Shown: positions 34,476 through 44,015, counted from the first letter of the stretch. The stretch: DNA of 64,000 nucleotides from an uncultured bacterium (GCA_900548385.1 URKJ01000018.1:21962-85961); one strand, 5' to 3'. Numbers and translations: made by a program. Notes: generated by a model from the sequence alone, not told the origin.

Positions 34476-36271
34476 GAGTCAGCGATTATATTTTCCGGAC
34501 GCTTGCCGACTGGGGGCTCCGGCAGGCATTTCTGGTGACAGGCGGCGGCGCAATGTACCTGAACGATGCTCTCGGACGCGAACCGCGGATTCAATGGCTC
34601 TGCAACCTGCATGAACAGGCGTGCGCGATCGCGGCGGAAGCCTATGCCCGGACTGCCGGGATTCCTGCGGTCGTCTGTGTCACCAGCGGACCGGGCGGAA
34701 CCAACGCCGTCACCGGTGTGACGGGAGCATGGCTGGATTCCATTCCCATGATCGTGATTTCCGGACAGATAAAAACCGAAACCATGCTCAGCACCTATCC
34801 GGAACTCAGACTGCGCCAACTTGGCGATCAGGAGATCAATATCGTTGACATTGTCCGTCCCATCACGAAATATGCGGCGGAAGTCAAGGATCCGCAGACG
34901 ATCCGTTATCATCTGGAACGCGCCTGTTATCTCGCAATGACCGGACGACCCGGTCCCGTGTGGCTGGATATTCCGCTGGATATACAGGCGGCGGAAATCT
35001 CTCCGGACGCACTGTCCGGCTACGACGCCGGAGAAGAACCGCTGCCGGAGCTGAACCCTGCCGATGTGATCGAAACGCTTTCCCGCCTGCGGGAAGCGAA
35101 GCGGCCGGTTCTGATCGCGGGCTCCGGCATCATCTCCGCAGGAGCGCGGGAACTGTTCCGTTCCATCGTCCGGCAATGGCAAATCCCCGTTTTGACCGCT
35201 CTTTCCGGGATCGACCTGCTGCCTTCGGATTTTCCATACTTTTTCGGACGGCCGGGAATTCTGGGCGCCCGCGCGGCGAATTTCATCCTTCAGAATGCGG
35301 ATCTTCTTCTGGTAATCGGAACCCGCATGAACATCCGCCAGATCGGTTACGATTGCAAAAACGTTGCCCGGGCGGCTTACCGTATCATGGTGGACATCGA
35401 TTCCGCCGAACTTTCCAAACCGACTTTCCGGGTCGATCACAAAATCCATGCCGATGCAGGCGATTTTCTGCGGGCGCTGGAAGGGAGCGGACTTCCGCCG
35501 AAAGAGGACTGGCTCGCCTACTGCCGCCGCCTGAGAAAGCAATATCCGCCGGTACTCCCGGAACACCGCAGCCGCACCGACTATGTCAGCAGTTACGTCT
35601 TTCCGGAACTGCTGGCACGCTTCATGAAACCGGAAAGCATCATCGTCACCGGAAACGGAACCGCATACACAAGCACATTTCAGGCGTTTCCCGTCCGGGA
35701 AGGCGACCGTGTAATCGCCAACGTCGCCTGTGCGGCAATGGGCTACGACCTGCCCGCGGCGATCGGCGCGGCGGTCGCCGCTCCGGACCGCGATGTGCTC
35801 TGCATAACCGGAGACGGCAGCATTCAGATGAATTTACAGGAACTTCAAACGATCGTCAGCCGGAAACTCCCGGTCAAAATCTTCCTGTACAACAACGCGG
35901 GGTATCTTTCCATCAAGCTCACTCAGAATTCATTCTTCGGCGGACACTTTATCGGCTCGACCGCAGACACCGGCGTCGTTCTGCCCGATATGCGGAAGAT
36001 CGCGGCGGCTTACGGTTTCCATACCCGGCTGCTGCGAACCAATGAAGAGGCGGAACGGCTTCTGCCGGAAATCCTTGCGGAACCGGGCCCGGTTCTCTGT
36101 GAAGTCATGACCGATCCGATGGAACAGCTCGGTCCGAAAGCCGCCTCGGTCCGTCTTCCGGACGGGCGGATCGAATCGCATCCGCTGGAAGACCTCGCCC
36201 CGTTTCTCCCGGATGAGGAACTGGAGTCAAACATGTGGATACCAACCTTACGGAGCGGGAAACAGCCATGA
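34472..36271 (+). CDS. ThDP-dependent enzyme, acetolactate-synthase/YerE-like
   Basis: The 599-residue product has all three ThDP-enzyme domains. The N-terminal PYR domain carries NLHEQACAIAAEAYAR (catalytic Glu), and SGPGGTNAVTGV follows. A central domain comes next, and the C-terminal PP domain has GDGSIQMNLQEL with NNAGYLS (ThDP/Mg). It is homologous to acetolactate synthase, but sitting directly after rfbH and overlapping both neighbours it is better explained as a nucleotide-sugar enzyme. YerE, which adds a two-carbon unit to CDP-3,6-dideoxy-4-ketohexose in yersiniose synthesis, is the precedent. No ilvN-like regulatory subunit or ilvC is nearby. The sugar role is inference. Confidence 0.85.
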   Translation: MRVSDYIFRTLADWGLRQAFLVTGGGAMYLNDALGREPRIQWLCNLHEQACAIAAEAYARTAGIPAVVCVTSGPGGTNAVTGVTGAWLDSIPMIVISGQIKTETMLSTYPELRLRQLGDQEINIVDIVRPITKYAAEVKDPQTIRYHLERACYLAMTGRPGPVWLDIPLDIQAAEISPDALSGYDAGEEPLPELNPADVIETLSRLREAKRPVLIAGSGIISAGARELFRSIVRQWQIPVLTALSGIDLLPSDFPYFFGRPGILGARAANFILQNADLLLVIGTRMNIRQIGYDCKNVARAAYRIMVDIDSAELSKPTFRVDHKIHADAGDFLRALEGSGLPPKEDWLAYCRRLRKQYPPVLPEHRSRTDYVSSYVFPELLARFMKPESIIVTGNGTAYTSTFQAFPVREGDRVIANVACAAMGYDLPAAIGAAVAAPDRDVLCITGDGSIQMNLQELQTIVSRKLPVKIFLYNNAGYLSIKLTQNSFFGGHFIGSTADTGVVLPDMRKIAAAYGFHTRLLRTNEEAERLLPEILAEPGPVLCEVMTDPMEQLGPKAASVRLPDGRIESHPLEDLAPFLPDEELESNMWIPTLRSGKQP

Positions 36272-37206
36272 AAAAAATCAGCATTGTCGGAGGATGTTAC
36301 AACGAAGCGGAAAATCTCGAAGAACTTTACGAACGGTGCCTCGCCGTCCTGAAAAAATTTCCGCAGTATGACTACGAATTTATCCTTGCGGATAACTGTT
36401 CCACAGACAACACGCGCGACGTAATCCGCGCCATCGCCTCACGCGACAGAAAATTCAAAGCGATTTTCAATGCCAACAACTTCGGGCATATCCGCTCTCC
36501 GTTCAACGCGATTCTGAGCGCCTCCGGCGATGCGGTCATCTGCATGTGCACGGATCTTCAGGAACCGCCGGAAGTTCTGGAAGCATTCATCCGCAAATGG
36601 GAAGAGGGGTACAAAGTCGTCTGCGGTGTCCGGAGCGGAACACGGGCGAATTTTCTGCTGGAAGGTCTGCGCAAATGTTATTACCGTCTGCTGGCCTCCG
36701 CCGCACCCGGCGAAACGGTGATTCCGCGTTTTACCGGATTCGGTCTTTACGATAAAATTTTTATCGACGCCCTGCGCCGGTTTCATGATCCGTACCCGTA
36801 TTTCCGCGGACTCGTCAGCGAAATCGGTTTCCGGCGTGCGGAAGTTCCATTCGTGCAGGAAAAACGCAAACACGGGCGGACCCATAACAATTTCTTCACG
36901 CTCTATGATATGGCGATGACCGGTTTCGTCAACCATACCAAACTCCCGCTGCGGCTGGCGGTCTTCGCCGGCATCTTTCTCGGAGTCGTTAGCCTGATTG
37001 TTGCATTGGTCTACCTGATTTTGAAACTGGTCTGGTGGAATACCTTCCAGCTGGGGCTCGCCCCGCTGGTGATCGGCATGTTCTTTTTCTCCGCGGTCCA
37101 ACTGTTCTTCATCGGTCTGATCGGCGAATATCTGGGAGCGGTATGGACACAGGTGAAGAACAAGCCGCTCGTCATTGAAGAAGAACGGATCAATTTCGAC
37201 GGGTGA
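36268..37206 (+). CDS. Polyprenyl-phosphate GT2 glycosyltransferase
   Basis: The 312-residue protein has a GT2 domain (SIVGGCYNEAENLEELYERC, ADNCSTDNT, MCTDLQEPPEVLE) and two C-terminal membrane segments (about residues 230-255 and 265-290), ending in IGEYLGAVWTQVKNKPLVIEEERINF. This layout matches GtrB/ArnC/DPM1-type enzymes that load a sugar onto polyprenyl phosphate at the inner membrane. The ATG overlaps the stop of the ThDP gene. It probably charges the CDP-sugar of this operon or glucose; the donor is unknown. Confidence 0.85.
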   Translation: MKKISIVGGCYNEAENLEELYERCLAVLKKFPQYDYEFILADNCSTDNTRDVIRAIASRDRKFKAIFNANNFGHIRSPFNAILSASGDAVICMCTDLQEPPEVLEAFIRKWEEGYKVVCGVRSGTRANFLLEGLRKCYYRLLASAAPGETVIPRFTGFGLYDKIFIDALRRFHDPYPYFRGLVSEIGFRRAEVPFVQEKRKHGRTHNNFFTLYDMAMTGFVNHTKLPLRLAVFAGIFLGVVSLIVALVYLILKLVWWNTFQLGLAPLVIGMFFFSAVQLFFIGLIGEYLGAVWTQVKNKPLVIEEERINFDG

Positions 37207-37211
37207 CGTCA

Positions 37212-38156
37212 ATGCTGAGTCCGGATATCATTGCGGAATTAAGAGGAAAACGCATCTTTCTGACCGGGGGAACCGGCTTTTTCGGAAAAAGCATTCTGGA
37301 TTATTTCTCCCGCCATCCGGTTCCGGATATGACGGTTGCGATTCTTGCGCGTCATACGGAAAAGTTCCGGTGCGGTTTTCCGGAGCTCTGCACTCTTCCC
37401 GGGCTCCGCTTTCTATCCGGGGACGTGCGTGATTTCCCGTTTCCTGCGGGACATTTTGACTATGTGATCCATGCCGCGACTCCTGCTGTGACAACTCTTG
37501 CACCGGGCGAAATGCGATCCATCGTTGAGGAGGGAACAAAACATACGCTGGAATTTGCGGCACATTGCGGTGCCGCCCGTTTTCTCCTGACGAGTTCCGG
37601 TGCGGTTTACGGTCCGCAGCCGCCGGAGCTTGACCGGATTCCGGAAGATTTTCCCTGTCACCCCGTCACCGAATACGGTATTGCCAAACTTGCCGCGGAA
37701 CGTCTGTGCGCGGATTCCGGACAATATGTGCTTCTTGCCCGTTGTTTTTCCTTTGTCGGCCGCTATCTTCCGCGCGATATTCATTACGCCGCGGGCAATT
37801 TTCTGCGGGATTGCGAACAGAATCGTCCGATTACAATTCTGGGGGACGGCCGCACGATCCGCAGTTACATGCATGCCGACGATCTTGTCGAATGGCTGTT
37901 CTCCTTGCTGATTTCCGGCTGCTCCGGCGTTCCATATAACATCGGTTCAGAAGAAGCGCTGTCGATTCTGGAATTAGCGGAACGTCTTCGCGCCCGTTCC
38001 GGCGCAAAAAATGAAATCCGGATTCTCCGCAGTCCCGCCGCATCTCCCCCATCCCGCTACGTTCCCTCCACCCGCCGGATACAGGAAGAACTGGGCACAG
38101 CGGAAAATCATGATCCGTTCCTCAATGTTTTCAGGAAACCGGACATCCGGCCCTGA
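37212..38156 (+). CDS. NAD-dependent nucleotide-sugar epimerase/reductase (SDR)
   Basis: The 314-residue SDR protein has GKRIFLTGGTGFFGKSIL at the N-terminus, HAATPA, LLTSSGAVYGP and the YGIAKLAAERL catalytic motif. It ends the rfbF operon and probably reduces or epimerises the CDP-4-keto sugar made upstream, as abequose, tyvelose or yersiniose synthases do. The ATG at 37212 follows GGGTG; an in-frame GTG at 37203 is also possible. The last 49 bases overlap the 3' end of the convergent glycosyltransferase, an unusually long tail overlap. Confidence 0.85.
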   Translation: MLSPDIIAELRGKRIFLTGGTGFFGKSILDYFSRHPVPDMTVAILARHTEKFRCGFPELCTLPGLRFLSGDVRDFPFPAGHFDYVIHAATPAVTTLAPGEMRSIVEEGTKHTLEFAAHCGAARFLLTSSGAVYGPQPPELDRIPEDFPCHPVTEYGIAKLAAERLCADSGQYVLLARCFSFVGRYLPRDIHYAAGNFLRDCEQNRPITILGDGRTIRSYMHADDLVEWLFSLLISGCSGVPYNIGSEEALSILELAERLRARSGAKNEIRILRSPAASPPSRYVPSTRRIQEELGTAENHDPFLNVFRKPDIRP

Positions 38157-38956
38157 AACATTGATTTAAAATAAGAATATTTCCGGGGAAACCGCACCAT
38201 GCAGATCAGCGGATAAGCGACGTTGGCAAGCCGGAACCACAGCGGATAAGAATGTTTTTTCAAAAGCATCATTCTCGTCACACCGTATCCCCGTATCTTC
38301 TTCAAGTCCATATCGGCAGTGTCCTGCAAGGGATGCACCACATGGATCCGGGAACAGCGCATGGCATGCAGTCCGGCAAAAACACCGCGGAGCAGGTAAT
38401 CGCTGTCATCACCGCCATAAGGGTAACGTGCCTGCGGGCCGGGACCGAAATCGGGATCAAACGGTCCGATCCCGGCAACTGCGGAACGGCGGTAGAACTG
38501 AACGAACGCCTCCCCTTTTTTGAACAGGGTATACGGATTCAGTTTTTTCTCAAAATGTCCGGCAGGAAACTCCGGCTTTTGGAGATCCGACCAGATACCG
38601 ACCGCAATGTCAACATCCGGATGCTTCGCAAAAAAAGCAATCACATTTTCCAACGTATGATCCAGATATAAGCAATCATCATCCGGGAAAGCAACAACCT
38701 GGCCTTGAATCTTCGGCAAAACAAGATTCCTGGCAAGAGAAACCCCGCGGGTGGAAGTCCTGACATATTCGATCTGCCAGACCCGGAAAAAATCTTTCAG
38801 AACAGGTTCAAGCCGCCGGTCGGGATTCTGATCGACAACAATGACCTGCAACTTCAACTCAGGAGAAGTATCCCGCAATAACGCGGAAAAAAAATCCGCG
38901 ACCTCTTTCGTCCTGCCACAAGTGCAAAATACTAACGTGACATCATAAAGACTCAT
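38108..38956 (-). CDS. GT2 family glycosyltransferase
   Basis: The 282-residue product has a GT2 fold: VTLVFCTCGRTKEVADF, VVDQNPDRRL, and the DxD-type FPDDDCLY. A Gly-Gly-Asp-Asp-Ser-Asp block (YPYGGDDSDYLLR) matches the acceptor-site ED/DD motif. A hydrophobic stretch near residue 245 may associate with the membrane. The ATG at 38956 overlaps the glf stop (ATGA). It is the last gene of the long minus-strand polysaccharide operon that starts at wzm. Confidence 0.85.
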   Translation of the reverse strand: MSLYDVTLVFCTCGRTKEVADFFSALLRDTSPELKLQVIVVDQNPDRRLEPVLKDFFRVWQIEYVRTSTRGVSLARNLVLPKIQGQVVAFPDDDCLYLDHTLENVIAFFAKHPDVDIAVGIWSDLQKPEFPAGHFEKKLNPYTLFKKGEAFVQFYRRSAVAGIGPFDPDFGPGPQARYPYGGDDSDYLLRGVFAGLHAMRCSRIHVVHPLQDTADMDLKKIRGYGVTRMMLLKKHSYPLWFRLANVAYPLICMVRFPRKYSYFKSMFQGRMSGFLKTLRNGS

Positions 38957-40095
38957 CCCACCAGCCTTTGCAACTCCGGCTGCAATCTGCGGAAACAATT
39001 CAGGGCTTCCGCGACGGTATCATCCATATCCAGATACTTGTAGAGTCCGAGGCGGCCGCCGAAAACGACGTTGGCAGCCTTGACTTTCGCCAACTCCAGA
39101 TACTCCTCATACAGCTTCCGGTTGTTCTCCGTAAAAACCGGATAATACGGTTCGTCTCCTTTCCGGGCAAAACGGGAATATTCCTTGAAAATAACCGTCT
39201 TGCCCGTATCCGGGCGTTCCGGGTGATAATGCTTGAACTCATGAATCCGGGTATACGGAACATTCTCATCCGCATAATTCATCACGCTTGTTCCCTGAAA
39301 ATCGGAACAGGATGGGTGTTCGACCTCAAAATCAACGGTCCTCCACTCCAAACGCCCCAGCCTGTAATCGAAAAATTCGTCTATCGCACCGGTATGGATC
39401 ACAAGCTCATCGCACGGAACTCTGTCGCGGAACTCCCGCCAGTCACAGTTGGTACGCACGGAAATCCGCGGGTGGTTCAGGATGCTTTCCAACAGCCGGC
39501 CGTAACCCGACAGCGGAATCCCCTCGTAACGGTCCGAAAAATAGCGGTGATTGTAATTGTACCGAACCGGAAGACGCGTGATAATATCCGGAGAAAGCTC
39601 TTTCGGGTCCTTTTCCCACTGTTTTTTCGTGTAACCGCGGAAAAACGCCTCGTACAGCTCGCGGCCGATCTGCGAGACAGCTTTTTCTTCCAGATTCGAC
39701 GGCGAAGCAATATTCGCTTCTGCGGAAAGGCTGTGTACAAAATTCTTTGCCTCATCCGGAGACATTGCCCGGCGGAAATACTGATTGATCGTGCCGAGAT
39801 TCACCGGAAGAGTAAACACCTCCCCGCGGAAAACCGTCAGCACCGTGTGACGGTAGCTGTTGAATCCGGAAAAACGGTTCACATATTTCCAGACTTCCTC
39901 ATCAGACGTATGAAAAATGTGTGATCCATATTTGTGGCACTCCACTCCGGACACCGGATCCGTTTCCGACCAGCAGTTTCCTCCGATATGCTTCCGTCTT
40001 TCCAGAACCGTCACAGGAAGATCGTATTCCGATGCGATACGCTCTGCAAGCACAGCCCCGTAAAAACCGCTCCCGACTATCCATACCCGTTTCAT
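38953..40095 (-). CDS. glf: UDP-galactopyranose mutase
   Basis: Glf converts UDP-galactopyranose to UDP-galactofuranose with a reduced FAD. The 380-residue product has the FAD motif VWIVGSGFYGAVLAERIA and the ERRKHIGGNCW block. It has HKYGSHIFHT and FRGYTKKQWEKDPKELSPDIITRLPVR with the substrate-binding Arg and Trp, and GRLGLYKYLDMD near the end. The ATG at 40095 is the natural FAD-domain start. It implies galactofuranose in the polysaccharide. Confidence 0.96.
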   Translation of the reverse strand: MKRVWIVGSGFYGAVLAERIASEYDLPVTVLERRKHIGGNCWSETDPVSGVECHKYGSHIFHTSDEEVWKYVNRFSGFNSYRHTVLTVFRGEVFTLPVNLGTINQYFRRAMSPDEAKNFVHSLSAEANIASPSNLEEKAVSQIGRELYEAFFRGYTKKQWEKDPKELSPDIITRLPVRYNYNHRYFSDRYEGIPLSGYGRLLESILNHPRISVRTNCDWREFRDRVPCDELVIHTGAIDEFFDYRLGRLEWRTVDFEVEHPSCSDFQGTSVMNYADENVPYTRIHEFKHYHPERPDTGKTVIFKEYSRFARKGDEPYYPVFTENNRKLYEEYLELAKVKAANVVFGGRLGLYKYLDMDDTVAEALNCFRRLQPELQRLVG

Positions 40096-40099
40096 AAAA

Positions 40100-42043
40100 T
40101 TACATCCGCTCCACAATGATTTTTGCTTTTCTGTCACAGTTTCGTTGTTTCAATTTTACTATAACACGCCAAGCCAAAGAAACAACCGGCCATTGACTCA
40201 TTTCAGCCTTTTTCTTCAAACAGCGCACCATCCAGGTGCATTTCCGCACAACGGCATACAGGAAATACGAATTTGACGCAAACAATTTTAAATACAATGC
40301 TTCTTTGCTTAGCTCTCCCTTACCGTATTTTTTCCCATTCTCCCCCTGAAAACAGGTCCGGATCCGTTGAAAAAACTTCTTTCTGCACTCCGGAATCAGT
40401 CGGTCATACGTCAGATTCAGTAAATTCATCTTATAGCAAAAAAATGGAGTTTTCAGCATCTCCCAGTATTCACTTCGCCGCAGCAGCTCCTCATCCCGCT
40501 GTAAAATCCTGATATGATCAAAAAAACGCTCATCATTCCTGCTCATAATAGAATCTGCACGATTGACCCGGTAACAGCAGAGCGGGGAGTATAACGCGCT
40601 GATCCTCTCCGCATGCAGAAAACTCTCAAAGAAGAAAGGATTGTCCTCCATATACATCCCCGGAATAAATCGGAGACGATGCTGTTCCAGAAAAGCACGG
40701 CGATAAATTTTATTCCACGCAAAAACCGGTAAAGACAGAAATGCCGATGAAATATCTTTCACGGAAAAAGCCTGACGGAAATATTTCTGCGGCAAAAATA
40801 TCTCATTGCAATAGGTATTGCCGACTTCCTGATCCGTTTGGGAGTCAACGCATGTAATTGAGCACAGCACAATATCAGACTTTTCCCGCAAAGCCTTGCG
40901 ATACATATTGTAACACATGATCGGATCGAACCAGTCATCCGAATCCAAAAATGCCACATATTCCCCCGTTGCACACTCCAGACCTGTATTTCTGGCAACT
41001 GAAAGTCCCTGATTCTTCTGATTGATGATCTTTATGCGCGCATCCTTGCCGGCAAATTCCTCAAGAATCTGTAAACTGTTGTCCGTACTGCCGTCGTTGA
41101 CAACAAGAATCTCCAGCTCCCGAAGCCGTTGGTTGATCACGGAATTCAGGCAGCGGTACAAATACGGCGCAGTGTTGTAGACCGGAATGATAACCGTCAT
41201 TTTAGGCGCGGACGGCTTCTGCGCAAGACCTCCCAGAACACAGCTGTCACGGCGGGGATCCTCAAATACCCCCATCGGAATATTATTGCAGTAATAGATC
41301 TTTTTGCCCTCACGCTCCCAGAAACGCAGATAAACATTGATCAACCGTTCGGAAAGAAAGCCGAAAACACGGGCCTGCTCGGGATCCGGACTGATCGGAA
41401 TACGCTTCTCCACCTCAAACAGAATACGGAACAGCCAGTCGGAATACGCATCAAAAAGATCCTTTTTCATCAGGCAGATATTGCCAAAGCAGGCTTTGGT
41501 CTCTTTCATTAAAACCTGCTCCGTCAAATCATGGAACTCAGGATACAGTTCATCAATGACCTGCATCGTCGTTTGCAGATCGGACTCTATATGCTCGCTC
41601 CGGTGAAATTCATAAGGCGTCATCACGTTGCCGGGTTCGCCCGGCGGAAAGATCGTCCAGTTTGGCGGCATGATAACATCGTATTGGCGGCAAAGCTCTT
41701 CTATCCGGTCTTTCGTCCAGCCGAACTTACGGCAGGTCTCTTCTGAAAAATCGGTAAATGTATTATCCGGGCATCCGTTAAAGTCTAAAATTCTGCGGTA
41801 ATGCGCCAGACCGACGTAATCCGCCTTTACATTTTTCCAAATCCAGTACTGAACGGTCAATTCGCAGTAATTCGGGTTCCTGCCGGAAATATGATCGCCG
41901 GTATCATCCCCGATCATATCCAGCTTATTTTTAGCGACTGCCCGTCCTCCTTGTATCGGGACAAAAGGATATATACTCAAAACCGGAGTTGCTTTATGAT
42001 AAGCCAGAAAAAACTTAATATCCAAAGTATTTTTATCAGTCAT
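40100..42043 (-). CDS. Two-domain glycosyltransferase, DUF4422 + GT2 (copy A)
   Basis: The 647-residue product has an N-terminal DUF4422 glycosyltransferase domain (about residues 8-250; FFLAYHK, GLAHYRRIL, DVIMPP). A GT2 domain follows from about residue 282 (MTVIIPVYNTAPYLYRCL, VNDGSTDNS, LDSDDWFDP) and then a helical C-terminal part. Two catalytic domains suggest it adds two sugars in turn. Residues about 11-431 are nearly identical in DNA and protein to the next gene upstream, while the C-terminal third diverges. It is 4 bases upstream of glf. Confidence 0.88.
   Translation of the reverse strand: MTDKNTLDIKFFLAYHKATPVLSIYPFVPIQGGRAVAKNKLDMIGDDTGDHISGRNPNYCELTVQYWIWKNVKADYVGLAHYRRILDFNGCPDNTFTDFSEETCRKFGWTKDRIEELCRQYDVIMPPNWTIFPPGEPGNVMTPYEFHRSEHIESDLQTTMQVIDELYPEFHDLTEQVLMKETKACFGNICLMKKDLFDAYSDWLFRILFEVEKRIPISPDPEQARVFGFLSERLINVYLRFWEREGKKIYYCNNIPMGVFEDPRRDSCVLGGLAQKPSAPKMTVIIPVYNTAPYLYRCLNSVINQRLRELEILVVNDGSTDNSLQILEEFAGKDARIKIINQKNQGLSVARNTGLECATGEYVAFLDSDDWFDPIMCYNMYRKALREKSDIVLCSITCVDSQTDQEVGNTYCNEIFLPQKYFRQAFSVKDISSAFLSLPVFAWNKIYRRAFLEQHRLRFIPGMYMEDNPFFFESFLHAERISALYSPLCCYRVNRADSIMSRNDERFFDHIRILQRDEELLRRSEYWEMLKTPFFCYKMNLLNLTYDRLIPECRKKFFQRIRTCFQGENGKKYGKGELSKEALYLKLFASNSYFLYAVVRKCTWMVRCLKKKAEMSQWPVVSLAWRVIVKLKQRNCDRKAKIIVERM
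40751..42012 (-). repeat. 1.26-kb segmental duplication, copy A
   Basis: It matches 42729-43990 base for base as far as I can follow, with one substitution seen near 41972 (Ile versus Thr codon). It covers the DUF4422 domain and the first half of the GT2 domain. Confidence 0.9.
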
Positions 42044-42053
42044 TTCCGATTGC

Positions 42054-44015
42054 TCACATCATATTTTTCCTTTTGACGGCCAACAATTTATGATGAAGTT
42101 TTTTCAGCGGAGCAGAAAGTCCCGGAAAAGGCAGAAGCAAAGTTTTCATGATCTTTACACATGCCCAGTAAATATGTCCACTCAAAGGCCGTGGCGGCAA
42201 AGGTGTAAAAAGTCTTTTGCAGAAAATAATATATTCATTATATTTATCCGCAGTAATCAGTTCAAATGCCTGAAGGTATTCCTTCTGTAATTTATCTTTA
42301 TCGTAATTCTGCAAATCATCCTTTCTCAGATAAGCCTGGGCCAGATAAAAAAAGTCTTTTTTACATTGCGGGATCAGCTGCTCATGAATCAAATTGATAA
42401 GTCGCAGTTTACTGTTGAAAAACAGTTCTTTTATTCCATCCCAGTGTTCACTGTTCCGCAAAAGCGCATCATCATATTCAAAGATCCTGATATGATCAAA
42501 AAAACGCTCATCCTTGCTGCTCATCGTTGAAGCGGAACGATTGATCCGATAATAATAAAACCGGGCATAGAGCGCGCTGATCCTCTCCGCATGCAGGAAA
42601 CTCTCAAAGAAAAAAGGATTGTCCTCCATGAAAGTATGCGGAATAAATCGGAGACGATGCTGTTCCAGAAAAGCACGGCGATAGACTTTACTGCATGCGA
42701 AAACCGGAAGGGACAAGAAATCCGGAAGAATATCTTTCACGGAAAAAGCCTGACGGAAATATTTCTGCGGCAAAAATATCTCATTGCAATAGGTATTGCC
42801 GACTTCCTGATCCGTTTGGGAGTCAACGCATGTAATTGAGCACAGCACAATATCAGACTTTTCCCGCAAAGCCTTGCGATACATATTGTAACACATGATC
42901 GGATCGAACCAGTCATCCGAATCCAAAAATGCCACATATTCCCCCGTTGCACACTCCAGACCTGTATTTCTGGCAACTGAAAGTCCCTGATTCTTCTGAT
43001 TGATGATCTTTATGCGCGCATCCTTGCCGGCAAATTCCTCAAGAATCTGTAAACTGTTGTCCGTACTGCCGTCGTTGACAACAAGAATCTCCAGCTCCCG
43101 AAGCCGTTGGTTGATCACGGAATTCAGGCAGCGGTACAAATACGGCGCAGTGTTGTAGACCGGAATGATAACCGTCATTTTAGGCGCGGACGGCTTCTGC
43201 GCAAGACCTCCCAGAACACAGCTGTCACGGCGGGGATCCTCAAATACCCCCATCGGAATATTATTGCAGTAATAGATCTTTTTGCCCTCACGCTCCCAGA
43301 AACGCAGATAAACATTGATCAACCGTTCGGAAAGAAAGCCGAAAACACGGGCCTGCTCGGGATCCGGACTGATCGGAATACGCTTCTCCACCTCAAACAG
43401 AATACGGAACAGCCAGTCGGAATACGCATCAAAAAGATCCTTTTTCATCAGGCAGATATTGCCAAAGCAGGCTTTGGTCTCTTTCATTAAAACCTGCTCC
43501 GTCAAATCATGGAACTCAGGATACAGTTCATCAATGACCTGCATCGTCGTTTGCAGATCGGACTCTATATGCTCGCTCCGGTGAAATTCATAAGGCGTCA
43601 TCACGTTGCCGGGTTCGCCCGGCGGAAAGATCGTCCAGTTTGGCGGCATGATAACATCGTATTGGCGGCAAAGCTCTTCTATCCGGTCTTTCGTCCAGCC
43701 GAACTTACGGCAGGTCTCTTCTGAAAAATCGGTAAATGTATTATCCGGGCATCCGTTAAAGTCTAAAATTCTGCGGTAATGCGCCAGACCGACGTAATCC
43801 GCCTTTACATTTTTCCAAATCCAGTACTGAACGGTCAATTCGCAGTAATTCGGGTTCCTGCCGGAAATATGATCGCCGGTATCATCCCCGATCATATCCA
43901 GCTTATTTTTAGCGACTGCCCGTCCTCCTTGTATCGGGACAAAAGGATATGTACTCAAAACCGGAGTTGCTTTATGATAAGCCAGAAAAAGTTTTATAGA
44001 AAGATCACTGCTCAT
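42054..44015 (-). CDS. Two-domain glycosyltransferase, DUF4422 + GT2 (copy B)
   Basis: The 653-residue paralogue of the downstream gene has the same DUF4422 plus GT2 layout. Residues about 9-429 match copy A almost exactly. From about residue 430 the two drift apart: first as homologous but different sequence (for example FACSKVYRRAFLEQ against FAWNKIYRRAFLEQ), then with little similarity in the last ~120 residues. The shared donor-side region and different acceptor/C-terminal side suggest the same sugars are added to different acceptors. Its 5' end overlaps the upstream GT2 gene by 11 bases. Confidence 0.88.
   Translation of the reverse strand: MSSDLSIKLFLAYHKATPVLSTYPFVPIQGGRAVAKNKLDMIGDDTGDHISGRNPNYCELTVQYWIWKNVKADYVGLAHYRRILDFNGCPDNTFTDFSEETCRKFGWTKDRIEELCRQYDVIMPPNWTIFPPGEPGNVMTPYEFHRSEHIESDLQTTMQVIDELYPEFHDLTEQVLMKETKACFGNICLMKKDLFDAYSDWLFRILFEVEKRIPISPDPEQARVFGFLSERLINVYLRFWEREGKKIYYCNNIPMGVFEDPRRDSCVLGGLAQKPSAPKMTVIIPVYNTAPYLYRCLNSVINQRLRELEILVVNDGSTDNSLQILEEFAGKDARIKIINQKNQGLSVARNTGLECATGEYVAFLDSDDWFDPIMCYNMYRKALREKSDIVLCSITCVDSQTDQEVGNTYCNEIFLPQKYFRQAFSVKDILPDFLSLPVFACSKVYRRAFLEQHRLRFIPHTFMEDNPFFFESFLHAERISALYARFYYYRINRSASTMSSKDERFFDHIRIFEYDDALLRNSEHWDGIKELFFNSKLRLINLIHEQLIPQCKKDFFYLAQAYLRKDDLQNYDKDKLQKEYLQAFELITADKYNEYIIFCKRLFTPLPPRPLSGHIYWACVKIMKTLLLPFPGLSAPLKKLHHKLLAVKRKNMM
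42729..43990 (-). repeat. 1.26-kb segmental duplication, copy B
   Basis: It is the partner of 40751-42012 at a constant offset of 1978 bases in direct orientation. Confidence 0.9.

Noticed and set aside
34472..36271. Branched-chain amino acid acetolactate synthase (ilvB)
   Set aside because: No ilvN or ilvC nearby and both ends overlap nucleotide-sugar genes; the sugar-branching reading is preferred though not proven.
40100..44015. Duplication as pure assembly artefact
   Set aside because: The two copies have different unique ends that both continue into intact reading frames, so two real genes are more likely; long reads are still needed to be sure.
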